A DNA stretch of 57,322 bases from Acidobacteriota bacterium (GCA_028875575.1 JAPPDF010000043.1:1-57322), one strand, 5' to 3'; positions 43,013 to 51,549 are shown, counted from the stretch's first letter. Program-made: numbers and translations. Notes: generated from the sequence alone by a model not told the origin.

Positions 43013-43918
43013 TCATTCGTACAGCCGATAGGTTCGGGCCAGCGCCATGAAGATGGCTTTAAGGGACATGGGACGCACCGTCAAGTCCTTGAGACCCGGC
43101 AGAGAGCTCCGAATGGCCTGGTCGCCGGCTTCCTCCCGGTAGCGGCTGTCCACGAACCGAACCACCTGCCCCGCCCTCTCCGCCAGCAGCCAGGAATCGG
43201 GGAGGGTCTCCGGCATTTCCCCACCCGGCTCCAGGGTGGCCTCGCATTGACGGAAGCGGGCCTGCAGCGCGGCGGTGGGCTCCGCCAGCCGCTTCTCGCC
43301 CCTGTCGATCACGCCCACCCAGTCGGCCAGGCGCTCCACCTCGTCGATGTCGTGGGAGGCCACCAGAATGGTCCATTGGCTGCGACCGCTCAACTCCAGC
43401 AGGCCCCGAATGAACTCGTCCCGGACCAGCGCGTCCAGGCCGGTAAAGGGCTCGTCCAGGATGACCAGCTCGGGCCGGTAGGAGAGCGAGGAAAGCAGGG
43501 AGGCCTTGACCTGCATGCCCCGGGAAAAGGTCTTGATCTTCCGGTTCAGGGGCAGCTCGAACTGGCGGATCAACTGCCCCGCCAAGTCCGGGTCCCAGGT
43601 GGGATACATGGGGCGGCAGTAGTCGATCAACTGCTGGACCGTCATCCATTCCAGTACTTGCTGGTTCTCGGAAACGTAGCCGATCCGGGACAGTTGGGCC
43701 GGACCCAGCCGCAGCGAATCGACACCCATCATCCGCGCCCCGCCGCTGGTCGGGCGGATCATGTTCATCAGCATCTTGATCACGGTGGTCTTGCCGGCGC
43801 CGTTGGGTCCCAGAAGGGCGAAGACGCTTCCCTCGGGGACCTGCAGCGACAGGTTGCGCACGGCCATTGTCTTGCCGAATCGGCGCGTCAGCTCGTGGGT
43901 CTCAATGATGGCGTTCAT
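43013..43918 (-). CDS. ABC transporter ATPase, YtrB/ABC-2 type
   Basis: A 301-residue ATPase. Walker A is LLGPNGAGKTTVIKM, signature is the relaxed FSRGMQVKASLL rather than LSGGQ, Walker B is LVILDEPFTGLD, and the H-loop VASHDIDEVERLADW. The C-terminal extension (residues about 220-300) is typical of ABC-2 drug/antibiotic-type and YtrB-like ATPases. Its ATG overlaps the last bases of the regulator gene (43915-43918), so the genes are coupled. It should energise one or both membrane proteins downstream. Confidence 0.92.
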   Translation of the reverse strand: MNAIIETHELTRRFGKTMAVRNLSLQVPEGSVFALLGPNGAGKTTVIKMLMNMIRPTSGGARMMGVDSLRLGPAQLSRIGYVSENQQVLEWMTVQQLIDYCRPMYPTWDPDLAGQLIRQFELPLNRKIKTFSRGMQVKASLLSSLSYRPELVILDEPFTGLDALVRDEFIRGLLELSGRSQWTILVASHDIDEVERLADWVGVIDRGEKRLAEPTAALQARFRQCEATLEPGGEMPETLPDSWLLAERAGQVVRFVDSRYREEAGDQAIRSSLPGLKDLTVRPMSLKAIFMALARTYRLYE

Positions 43919-44340
43919 TTCGAGCCTTCCTTGCCGGGGTTCTCCCGGGCGTTGACCAAAACTTCCGACAGGCCGTTCCAGTGGTCCTGAACGGCTTCCA
44001 GGACCTGATCCAGAGTTAGCGAGAGCCTTCTGGCCTCTACGACCAGTGCTTCCGCTTCCTGCTCCAGCAGCGCCGAGCGCTCCCGCGGGGAGGCTTCCGG
44101 CAGGCGGGCCACCATGGTGCCGACTCCCGGCTTGACCTCCAGCAGTCCCTGGTCCACCAACCGCGTCACCACCTTCTGGGCCGTGTTGGGATTGATCCGC
44201 AGCTCCTGGCTCAGCTTGCGGACCGAAGGGAAACGGTCTCCCGGGAGCAACTGGCCCGAGATGATGGCCTTCTGGACGGCGTAGACCAGTTGCTGGTAGA
44301 TCGACAGGCCCGTTCGGAACTGTACGGTGAATGGCAACAT
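43915..44340 (-). CDS. GntR-family regulator, YtrA subfamily
   Basis: A 141-residue repressor-type GntR protein. The winged helix-turn-helix (SIYQQLVYAVQKAIISGQLL, PGDRFPSVRKLSQELRINPN) is followed by a short effector region without a large ligand domain, as in YtrA/BldR-type members. The ATG at 44340 is preferred over one at 44367 because the operator-promoter places transcription at this codon. Its own operator-like palindrome covers the bases just upstream, so it should be autoregulated and control the ATPase and membrane genes that follow. Effectors are often antibiotics or envelope stress in the family. Confidence 0.9.
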   Translation of the reverse strand: MLPFTVQFRTGLSIYQQLVYAVQKAIISGQLLPGDRFPSVRKLSQELRINPNTAQKVVTRLVDQGLLEVKPGVGTMVARLPEASPRERSALLEQEAEALVVEARRLSLTLDQVLEAVQDHWNGLSEVLVNARENPGKEGSK

Positions 44341-44375
44341 ATGTGTACTATGGATGCTAGTACACATAATGTCAA
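44341..44375 (-). promoter_or_regulatory. Operator palindrome within the gntR promoter
   Basis: Exact arms ATGTGTACTA (44341-44350) and TAGTACACAT (44358-44367) with a 7-nt spacer. On the minus strand TTGACA (44375-44370), a 17-bp spacer and CATAGT (44352-44347) form a near-ideal promoter; six bases later comes the ATG at 44340. The palindrome covers the spacer, the -10 and the start point, so binding would block RNA polymerase. Confidence 0.85.
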
Positions 44376-44395
44376 GGAATATTTTGAAATATTCC
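44376..44395. promoter_or_regulatory. Second palindrome adjoining the gntR -35
   Basis: GGAATATTT, TG, AAATATTCC: a perfect 9-bp inverted repeat directly upstream of the TTGACA box, with A+T-rich centre. It could bind an activator or act as an A+T-rich upstream element. The remaining 44396-44691 stretch holds no gene. Confidence 0.55.
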
Positions 44396-44555
44396 CTGAT
44401 GGTCGGACCGGCGACAACAGCGAGCTCGGGTTCGCGGCGCTCGGCACCGTCGGCCGCCCCGGGGAGTTGCGATCCTCGGGAATTCCGGCAGTCTCTGACT
44501 GCCGCTGCGCTGGCCCGGCGTCGATTTTCCTCCGGGGTGCAACCTGGAGACCGGC

Positions 44556-44561
44556 TATAAT
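44556..44561 (+). promoter_or_regulatory. -10 box ahead of the first ankyrin gene
   Basis: TATAAT, a consensus -10, lies 131 bp ahead of the ATG at 44692. I cannot find a good -35 at 16-18 bp (CCGGGGTG region), so this is only suggestive. Confidence 0.35.
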
Positions 44562-44691
44562 CGATATATAGAACGTCCTCTTCATGAAGCTCAACGACCG
44601 TTCCGACAGCGGCAAGCAGCCAGCCGCCGGAGATCCGGCAAGCAAACAGGGGACGGATCCGTTACCGCGGGCTCGGCCGTCCGGAGGCGTG

Positions 44692-45921
44692 ATGAAACCA
44701 ATGGCGATAGCGATTCGGCAGGTCGCTTTGCTCCTCATGCTGGCGATGGGCGCACTATCAGCACCGGCTGCTACGGCCGCCCAGGCGGCTGCCGAGGGAA
44801 GCGCAAGCTGCGACCAGTGGAACACCAAGGAGTTTTTCCAGGTCGCTACTGTCGAGGAGGTGGCCATATGCATGAAGCAGGGCGCAGACCTCCGGGAATT
44901 CAACCAGTATGGACAGACGGCCCTGCATACCGCGGCCGGCTACAGCCCAGACCCGGGCGTCATCACCGCTCTGGTAACCGCCGGCGCCGATCCCACGGCG
45001 TTGGACAAGCGGGAAGTGGCCCCGCTGGAGGTGGCGGCAGCCTTCAACGTCAATCCTGAAATCATTGCCGTTTTGGTCGACGCCGGAGCCGATCCCACGG
45101 CCCGGGGAGGCGGCCCCTATGGTCGAGTGCCCTTGGAAAGGGCGGCCAGGTCCAACGTCAATCCCGACATCCTCACCGTCCTGCTCAAGGCCGGCGCCGA
45201 CCCCAACGAGAGAGGCAACCACGGTTCCACGCCCCTGCATTGGGCCGCCCAGCGCAATCCCAACCTCGAAGTTCTGACCCTGTTGCTCAAGGCCGGGGCC
45301 GACCCCAACGCTCAGGATGAAGGCGGCCGGACTCCCCTGTACATGGTAGGCAGTTACGGAAACGACTATTCTCAGGTCATAGCCACCTTGGTGAAGGCGG
45401 GAGCCGATCCCAACGCACGGGATGAAGACGGGCAGACTCCCCTGCACCAGGTAGCCCCGACCCGCACTCATCCTAAAACGGTGACCGCCCTGATCGAGGC
45501 GGGCGCCGACCCAAATGCGCGCGACGAGGATGGCGATACTCCGCTGCACAGGGCCGCTTTGCACAGCACCAATCCCCAAATCCTGGCAGCCCTGTTGGAG
45601 AAGGGGGCCGATCCCAATGCACGGGATGAAAATGGATCAACCCCCCTGCACACGGCGTCCGGATACAACTACGATCCCGCCATCATCTCTGTTCTGCTCG
45701 AGGCGGGTGCTGACCCAAAGGCCAGGAACGAGCGGGGCCAGACACCCCTGCACGAGGCCGCGCAGTCCAACGGTAATCCCGAGGTGATCACCCTGTTGCT
45801 GGAGGCGGGCGCCGATCCGCGGGCGCAAGACGAGCTGGGCCGTACGCCGGTGAGCCTCTTGGAAGAAAACGACCAGCTCAAGGACACCGACATTTACGGC
45901 CGCTTGACCCAAGGGCCGTGA
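44692..45921 (+). CDS. Exported ankyrin-repeat protein (paralogue 1)
   Basis: A 409-residue protein with a Sec signal (residues about 8-30, ending APAATAAQ). The mature N-terminus has a C-x-x-WNT-x-x-FF motif with a second cysteine 20 residues further on, then nine ankyrin repeats and a C-cap (GRTPVSLLEEN). Most repeats are 34 residues, with wording GADPNARDEDGQTPLH and NPEVI-type helix 2, one more than the 33-residue consensus. The ATG at 44692 has GGAGG just ahead. It is divergent from the gntR operon and 35 bp from the second ankyrin gene. Ankyrin proteins bind partner proteins; here in the periplasm or outside. Confidence 0.9.
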   Translation: MKPMAIAIRQVALLLMLAMGALSAPAATAAQAAAEGSASCDQWNTKEFFQVATVEEVAICMKQGADLREFNQYGQTALHTAAGYSPDPGVITALVTAGADPTALDKREVAPLEVAAAFNVNPEIIAVLVDAGADPTARGGGPYGRVPLERAARSNVNPDILTVLLKAGADPNERGNHGSTPLHWAAQRNPNLEVLTLLLKAGADPNAQDEGGRTPLYMVGSYGNDYSQVIATLVKAGADPNARDEDGQTPLHQVAPTRTHPKTVTALIEAGADPNARDEDGDTPLHRAALHSTNPQILAALLEKGADPNARDENGSTPLHTASGYNYDPAIISVLLEAGADPKARNERGQTPLHEAAQSNGNPEVITLLLEAGADPRAQDELGRTPVSLLEENDQLKDTDIYGRLTQGP

Positions 45922-45956
45922 TGGCTGCAGGACTCAACTTTGAATCGGGAGGAACC

Positions 45957-47885
45957 ATGAAGTGTAGAGGGAGTGGACCTCGATGGATCGCTCGGATGCT
46001 CATTGGTATCCTGGGGGGATTTACGGGCATTGCGGCAATTCCAGTAGCTGCCTCGGGCGAAGAAATCGGCGATAGCTGCACTCATTGGAACACGCACAAA
46101 TTCTTCGAATCGGCCTCGCTCGAGGACGTCACCACCTGTCTCCAAAACGGCGCCGATCCCGAGGCCCGGGATGTAGACGGCCGGACTCCCTTGCACCATA
46201 TCGCCCGGGCAAACGCCAATCCCTCCCTGGTTGCCGTGCTGGTCCGGGCAGGTGCCGACCCCAATGCTCGGGCAGAACTCGGTTGGACCCCCTTGCATGG
46301 AGCCGCCCTGTCTGCCGCCGCCAGCATGGAAACCGGCAGTCCTGAAATCATCTCGGCATTGATCGATGCAGGCGCCGATCCCAACGCTCGGGATTCAAGT
46401 GGAAAGACTCCCCTGTTCAATGCAGCCTGGTTCGGCGCCGAGAATCCCGCTGTCATCGCCGCACTGGTGGAGGCCGGCGCCGACCCCGGGGTTCGGGATG
46501 AAGACGGGCAGACGCCCCTGCACACGGCGGCCTCGGCCGCCAGCAGGGTTGACGTCGTCACAGCCCTGTTGAAGGCCGGAGTAGACCCCAAGGCTCAGGA
46601 TGAGGACGGCTCTACCCCCCTGCACCAGGCGGCCATGCACAACGAAAATGTCGAATTCACCTCCGTCCTGGCAAAGGCGGGCGCCGATCCCGATGCGCGG
46701 GATGAAACCGGCGCGGCTCCCCTGCACAAAGCGGCCGGGTACAACGACAATCCCCAGGTCATCGCCGCACTGATCCGGGCCGGTGCCGACCCCAATGCCA
46801 AGAACCAATATGGGCACGCTCCCCTGCATGAGGCGGCCAGGGCTTATTCCCATAGACCTGACAGGATCGACGAGGCGGCCGAGATGCAGGCCAAGCACAT
46901 GCTGCGCGTCTTCAGGGACCGTCCCGAAGAGATCGCTGAAACAATCGAGATGTTGGAGGACCCATCGGCCCTCGCCCAGTTGACGGATCCTTCCTACTGG
47001 TTCGCACTGGCCAAGGTGTTCTCCGAGCCTGACATCGCCAAATCCAGCAACGATCCCGAGATCGTCGCCAAGTTGACCCAGGCCGGCAGGAATGCGGCCA
47101 AGACCAAGGCTGCCGCCAATCTTGCCAACATCGCCGAACTGCTCAAGGGGGGCGCCGACCCCAATGCCGGGACGGATGGGGGCGGGACTCCACTCCATTC
47201 GGCAGCCGCGTCCAACACCAATCCCGCCGTAATCGCCGCCCTGGTCAAGGCGGGCGCCGATCCCGAGGCCAGGGACAGATACGGCTCCACCCCCTTGCAA
47301 GCGGCAGCCGCGTCCAACACCAATCCGGACATCATGGCTGCTTTGGTCAAGGAGGGGATGACGCTCAACGTACACGAACGGGATCGCCGTGGACGAACCC
47401 TGCTGCATCGGGCTGCCAGGTCCAACACCAATCCTGACTTTTTTGCTTTCCTGCTAGAGCAAGGCGCCGACCTGAACCTGGAGGATGAGCACGGTTGGAC
47501 CCCCCTGCACTGGGCGGCCGGATCCAACAGCAATCCCGAGGTCATCAATGTCCTGATCGAGCGGGGCGCAGATCCGATAGCTCCGGATAAACATGGCAAC
47601 ACCCCCCTCCACATGGCGGCCCAACTCAACCAGAACCCCGAGATCATCGGCGCCCTGCTGGAGGCCGGCGCCGACCTCAACGCACGCGAGCCCGCTCGCG
47701 GCCGAACCCCCCTTCACCTCGCCGCCGATTCCAATTTCGACCCGTCAATTGTGTCGTTTCTGCTGGAGGCGGGAGCGGATCCCAAGGCTCAGGACAAGGA
47801 AGGCAAGACGCCTGTGGACCTCGCCGAGGGCAACCGCGGGCTCAAGGGGACTGCGGCCTACCGAAAGTTGAAGGCGGCGCGGTGA
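45957..47885 (+). CDS. Exported ankyrin-repeat protein (paralogue 2)
   Basis: A 642-residue protein with a Sec-type N-terminus (to about 34) and the same C-x-x-WNT-x-x-FF cap with cysteines 20 apart. About 14 ankyrin repeats in two blocks, separated by a non-repeat helical insertion of about 90 residues (HRPDRIDEAAEMQAKHMLR to NLANIAELL). The ATG at 45957 is supported by GGGAGGA six bases upstream; the frame extends 13 codons further with no site. It is probably co-transcribed with paralogue 1. The repeats are near-identical at the DNA level in places, which favours recombination between them. Confidence 0.9.
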   Translation: MKCRGSGPRWIARMLIGILGGFTGIAAIPVAASGEEIGDSCTHWNTHKFFESASLEDVTTCLQNGADPEARDVDGRTPLHHIARANANPSLVAVLVRAGADPNARAELGWTPLHGAALSAAASMETGSPEIISALIDAGADPNARDSSGKTPLFNAAWFGAENPAVIAALVEAGADPGVRDEDGQTPLHTAASAASRVDVVTALLKAGVDPKAQDEDGSTPLHQAAMHNENVEFTSVLAKAGADPDARDETGAAPLHKAAGYNDNPQVIAALIRAGADPNAKNQYGHAPLHEAARAYSHRPDRIDEAAEMQAKHMLRVFRDRPEEIAETIEMLEDPSALAQLTDPSYWFALAKVFSEPDIAKSSNDPEIVAKLTQAGRNAAKTKAAANLANIAELLKGGADPNAGTDGGGTPLHSAAASNTNPAVIAALVKAGADPEARDRYGSTPLQAAAASNTNPDIMAALVKEGMTLNVHERDRRGRTLLHRAARSNTNPDFFAFLLEQGADLNLEDEHGWTPLHWAAGSNSNPEVINVLIERGADPIAPDKHGNTPLHMAAQLNQNPEIIGALLEAGADLNAREPARGRTPLHLAADSNFDPSIVSFLLEAGADPKAQDKEGKTPVDLAEGNRGLKGTAAYRKLKAAR

Positions 47886-48103
47886 ACATTGGCAGGCCTT
47901 GCCATGGCACGGAGGGTTGCCCGAACAGCGGGCGTCCCGACTGAGGAGGAGTTACCTGAAACCAGTGAAAAAGGGGTGATCCACGAAGGGACACGAAGGA
48001 CAAAGAAGGGTCACCAAGCGTGACGGATCTGCCGCATCAGCACGGGCGCGGCCCGGTAGGCCGGCGTGTGCCCCTTGAGGCGCAAGAGTGATGGGCGGAG
48101 GCG

Positions 48104-48123
48104 CCACCCGCGCTCGCGGGTGG
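48104..48123. terminator. Hairpin between convergent genes
   Basis: CCACCCGCG, CT, CGCGGGTGG: a perfect inverted repeat (effectively 8 bp with a 4-nt loop) in the 317-bp gap between the ankyrin gene and the minus-strand aldolase. There is no T-run, so termination is a guess. The same gap holds TGATCCACGAAGGGACACG, a repeat-border phrase, and no gene. Confidence 0.35.
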
Positions 48124-48202
48124 ACTTCATCCCCTGACGTCATCGCAGCCAAGGAGGTCCATCGGTGATCGTGTTTATTCGTGCGAGCCGGGGACATCCC
48201 CT

Positions 48203-49006
48203 TCAGGGCAGGAACCGGTCGAGCCCGTCTGAGCAGCGCTTCATGCGCTTGAAGGCCTCGATCATGTCGGTGATGTCGTGGCCGGGGCAGACCATGCGGA
48301 ATCCCTCGGCGGCCCGCTCTTCCGCTTCGCTCGGGCTGTTGGTGACGTATCCCGCGGCCACACCGGTCTCTCCGGAAGCCTTCAACACCTCCCGCACCAG
48401 CGCCTCGGCCTCCTCCGAGGGCCTGAACTCCCGCGTCGGCTGCCCGCCCAGGGATTCGGCCCCCACCGCCCGCTCCAGGTCGTAGGGACCGATCAGCACG
48501 CAGTCCACGTCGGGCACCGCCATCATCTCCCTCACGTTCCGGACCCCGGTGGGCGTCTCCACCATCACCACCGTCAGGATCTGGTCGTTGGCGTTCTCGG
48601 TGTAGTCGAAATAGCTGTGGCCGGCGTGGTAGGCGGTCCGCAGACCGGTGGCCGAGCGGTTTCCCCTGGGAGGGAACTTGGCCGCCCGCACGATGCTCTC
48701 GCACTGCTCGGCCGTCTCTACCATGGGAATGATGACCCCCAGGGCCCCCAGGTCCAGCACCTTCCCGATCCAGGCCGGATCGGGCCCCAGCGGCCGCACC
48801 AGCGGAACGGTGTCCCGGTGGACGAAGGGCGCCATGGAGGCGTTGATGCTCGACTCCGACCAAGCCCCGTGCTGCCAGTCGATCCACACGAAGTCGAATC
48901 CGTGCTGAACGGCTTCCTCGGCGATCTCGGGCGAGGGATAGTAGAGGGAGGGGCCGGAAATGATGCCCCCTTCAAGCAGCTTCTTGCGAGCCAGATTGAC
49001 TTTCAT
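48203..49006 (-). CDS. HpcH/HpaI-family aldolase, second copy
   Basis: A 267-residue HpcH/HpaI aldolase. Family stretches are FDFVWIDWQHGAWSES, PLVRPLGPDPAWIGKVLDLG, GVIIPMVETAEQCESI, VVMVETPTGVRN (metal Glu) and DCVLIGPYDLERAVG (metal Asp). It differs clearly from the copy at 31940-32731 (QHG in place of EHS). The ATG at 49006 has AAGGAAAGG about nine bases ahead. It probably cleaves a 2-oxo-hydroxy acid to pyruvate. No neighbouring gene is close enough for an operon. Confidence 0.92.
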   Translation of the reverse strand: MKVNLARKKLLEGGIISGPSLYYPSPEIAEEAVQHGFDFVWIDWQHGAWSESSINASMAPFVHRDTVPLVRPLGPDPAWIGKVLDLGALGVIIPMVETAEQCESIVRAAKFPPRGNRSATGLRTAYHAGHSYFDYTENANDQILTVVMVETPTGVRNVREMMAVPDVDCVLIGPYDLERAVGAESLGGQPTREFRPSEEAEALVREVLKASGETGVAAGYVTNSPSEAEERAAEGFRMVCPGHDITDMIEAFKRMKRCSDGLDRFLP

Positions 49007-49137
49007 CGACGTTGCCTTTCCTTGATATCCATTTCTTGTTGGTGTCGTTCTTCGTGCCCCTTCAGGTTCCCCTTCTCCAATCTTTTCCAACCGCTTGGAA
49101 TCCCTTCGCAGATTAATCTGTTACTCCCTTGAGCCCG

Positions 49138-49317
49138 TTGCAAATTCGGCAGCGGGACGTTTGCCTGGAATGACCACAAAAGGCACAAAAACACAAATTG
49201 TGCCTTTTGTGCTTATTGTGGTTAGACAGCATTTTTCGCCAGGTCGCACCCGATTTTGAAAAGGCAGAACCTCAGGTTTGCCGGCAAAACCACGCTGCCC
49301 CGCTACGAATTTTGCAA
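49138..49317 (+). mobile_element. MITE-like element, full-length copy
   Basis: 180 bp, beginning TTGCAAATTCGGCAGCGGG and ending CCCGCTACGAATTTTGCAA. Inside are CACAAAAGGCACAAAAAC and TTGTGCCTTTTGTGC. It is upstream of the HpcH aldolase and 43 bp beyond the end of the phytanoyl-CoA dioxygenase gene. Repeat B (49318-49359) adjoins its right terminus. Confidence 0.88.
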
Positions 49318-49359
49318 AAAGCTCAATTCATCAATCCGTTTATTGGTGTTCATTCGTGG
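49318..49359 (-). repeat. Repeat B, copy 3 (partial)
   Basis: CTCAATTCATCAATCCG then TTATTGGTGTTCATTCGTGG, an inverted, shortened version of 13040-13097 that touches the MITE's right terminus, as at 2327. Confidence 0.65.
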
Positions 49360-49360
49360 A

Positions 49361-50305
49361 TCAGCAGGTCACACCCTTGCCCTCGGATCCGAACACGGAC
49401 AGGCGATCCTCGTCACCGGTCTCCCGGCTGTCCGGCGCCACGTAGTGGTACTGCACGGCCCAGCGCTGCCGGTCGGTGCGGTTGGCGGGAGTCCCGTGAG
49501 GCAGGAGCGCATCGAACAACAGGCACCCGCCGGCCCCCATGGGAATCGCCACCCGGGGGAGCCGCGCCACCTCGCTGTCGCAGATCTGCCAGTCACGCCT
49601 CATGAAGTGCACCCGGGGGCCTTGTCGATGCCCCCCCTCGACCACCTGCATGCAGCCGTTTTCGGGAGTAGCCTCGTCCAGGGCGATCCAGACGCCCAGG
49701 ATGCGGGTGGTCTGCGTGAGGTTGAAGTAGGCGCGATCCTGGTGCCACGGTTTCTCCCTGCCGCCGGGAGGCTTGATCAGCGCCATATCCTGGTAGAGTC
49801 CCGGCTTCCCTCCCAGAATCCGGCCTGCCACCCGGATGAGAGAGGGATCCTCCGCCAGGGCCTTGAGGGCCGGGTTCTCCTCCCGGGTGAATCCCATGAA
49901 CTTGCGGACAAAGCGCATCCGGGTTGCCGGATCGAGCGGCGGCAGCCGTCTCCCGGTGTGCCCCAGGGCCAGATCGACGAATCGACGGCCTTTGGGCGCG
50001 GCGACGGACTTCCCCTTCAGAGCCGGCAACTGCTGCCTGACCGCACCCTCGAAATAGACCGACTCGCAATCCGGCCGCGGGCTGGTCCCCAATCGATAGA
50101 GCTCCTGCCTGGCCGCCTCAATCCGGGCCGTCGAAAAAGCCCCGTGTACGACCAGGTACCCGCGTTGCCCAAAGAGGACCATCTCCTCCTGACTGACGGA
50201 TTCGAAACCGGTGATTCCCTCGGCCACCCTCTGGTATCGGTACAGTTCGGGATCGTAATCGGGTATTTCGGGCTCCAGAACCACTCGGAGATCGGGACTG
50301 TTCAT
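49361..50305 (-). CDS. Phytanoyl-CoA dioxygenase family (PhyH) oxygenase
   Basis: A 314-residue 2-oxoglutarate/Fe(II)-dependent oxygenase of the PhyH family. The iron triad is HQD in KPWHQDRAYFN and the distal His in ALLPHGTPANRT followed by the 2-oxoglutarate Arg (NRTDRQRW). PENGCMQVVEGGHRQG is also characteristic. The ATG at 50305 is chosen because GGAAGAG lies five bases ahead; an upstream extension to 50593 is overlapping MenC-like sequence in another frame and lacks PhyH character. It is 38 bp downstream of the MenC-like gene, so probably the second gene of an operon. The substrate is unknown. Confidence 0.9.
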   Translation of the reverse strand: MNSPDLRVVLEPEIPDYDPELYRYQRVAEGITGFESVSQEEMVLFGQRGYLVVHGAFSTARIEAARQELYRLGTSPRPDCESVYFEGAVRQQLPALKGKSVAAPKGRRFVDLALGHTGRRLPPLDPATRMRFVRKFMGFTREENPALKALAEDPSLIRVAGRILGGKPGLYQDMALIKPPGGREKPWHQDRAYFNLTQTTRILGVWIALDEATPENGCMQVVEGGHRQGPRVHFMRRDWQICDSEVARLPRVAIPMGAGGCLLFDALLPHGTPANRTDRQRWAVQYHYVAPDSRETGDEDRLSVFGSEGKGVTC

Positions 50306-50343
50306 GAAACTCTTCCTTCGTTTGCCGGCGACCGGGCTGACAC

Positions 50344-51450
50344 TCAACCCAGCCGACAGGACTCCACCACCAACCTCTCCAGCTCGCCCCGGTCGGGAAC
50401 GCACCCGATCCCCGGCCCCGGCAGGGCTCGGATTTGCCCGGGCGCGGAAAGCTCGATTTCCGGAACCGAAAGGTCTTTGCGGTAGAACCGGCTGGAGGGG
50501 AAGATGTCGGCGGGATAGCCGATGTTGGGAAGGGTGGCCAGGGCAATGCAGTGACAGGACCCCACCGCCGATTCCAGCATCCCCCCGACCCAACAGGGAA
50601 TACCGCCCTTCTCGGCTTCTCGCAGTATTTGAATCGCCGGGGTCAATCCACCCACGCGCGCGGGCTTCAGGTTGATCCAGCCGCAGGAGCCAAGATCGAT
50701 GGCCTGGCGGGTGCGTTCCAGCGAAACGATGCTCTCATCCAGACACAGCGGGGTATTCAGGCGCCGCTGCAACTCGGCATGATCCAGCAGATCGTCGTGT
50801 CTCAGCGGCTGCTCGATCATTGCCAGCCCCAGCGAGTCCAGAGCCTCGAAAACGGGCAGGTCCTGGAGGCGATAGCCGCTGTTGCAGTCCACATGCATCA
50901 CCAACCCCGGAAAAGTCTCGCGCACGCTTCTAACCATCTCCACGTCCCAGCCGGGCCTGAACTTGAGCTTGACCCTGGGAAAGCCGGCCTCGACCGCGCC
51001 GCCGATGGTGTCCAACAGCTCGGGGATGGTGTCCATCACCCCGAAGTCGGCCCCCACCTCGATGGTGTCGCCCCGTCCGCCCAACACTTTCCAGAGCGGC
51101 ATTTCCCGCCTCCTGGCTTCCAGGTCCCACCAGGCCATATCCAGGCCGGCCTTGGCAAAGGGGTTGGCCTTGAAGGGCGCCAGTTGCTGCTGCAGGGCCT
51201 CTCCCGAATCGATCTCCTGCCCCAGAAGCCGGGGCGCCAGCCAGTCCCGAATCAGGGCGAAGACCCCTCCGGCCCACTCCGGGGAATAGAGGGGCGATTC
51301 CCAGGGAGTCGTCTCCCCCCAGCCCTCCACCCCCTCGGCCGACATCCTGACCAGCACGCTTTCGATCACGTGCCCGTCGCCATAGGCCGTGCGGAAGGGG
51401 TAGATCACCGGCATGGCTACCCGGTGGAGTTCGATGGCCTCGATTTTCAT
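50344..51450 (-). CDS. MenC-like o-succinylbenzoate synthase / N-acylamino acid racemase (enolase superfamily)
   Basis: A 368-residue member of the MLE/OSBS subgroup of the enolase superfamily. Catalytic motifs are VKLKFRPGWD (KxK lysines), HVDCNSGY, MIEQPL, LCLDESIV and the second lysine in NLKPARVGG; WVGGMLESAVG is the conserved end loop. The same fold performs o-succinylbenzoate synthesis in menaquinone biosynthesis or N-succinylamino acid racemisation. No other men gene is close, so racemase or promiscuous activity is equally possible. The ATG has GGAG five bases ahead. Confidence 0.85.
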   Translation of the reverse strand: MKIEAIELHRVAMPVIYPFRTAYGDGHVIESVLVRMSAEGVEGWGETTPWESPLYSPEWAGGVFALIRDWLAPRLLGQEIDSGEALQQQLAPFKANPFAKAGLDMAWWDLEARRREMPLWKVLGGRGDTIEVGADFGVMDTIPELLDTIGGAVEAGFPRVKLKFRPGWDVEMVRSVRETFPGLVMHVDCNSGYRLQDLPVFEALDSLGLAMIEQPLRHDDLLDHAELQRRLNTPLCLDESIVSLERTRQAIDLGSCGWINLKPARVGGLTPAIQILREAEKGGIPCWVGGMLESAVGSCHCIALATLPNIGYPADIFPSSRFYRKDLSVPEIELSAPGQIRALPGPGIGCVPDRGELERLVVESCRLG

Positions 51451-51549
51451 GGATCTCCAGGAAAAGAGGGACTGGGGCACAGGCTGAACGGCCCCGAATA
51501 AGGTCTCTGGAGGGGCTGGCAACCCTCACCGCGAAAAGGGGCAAATCCC

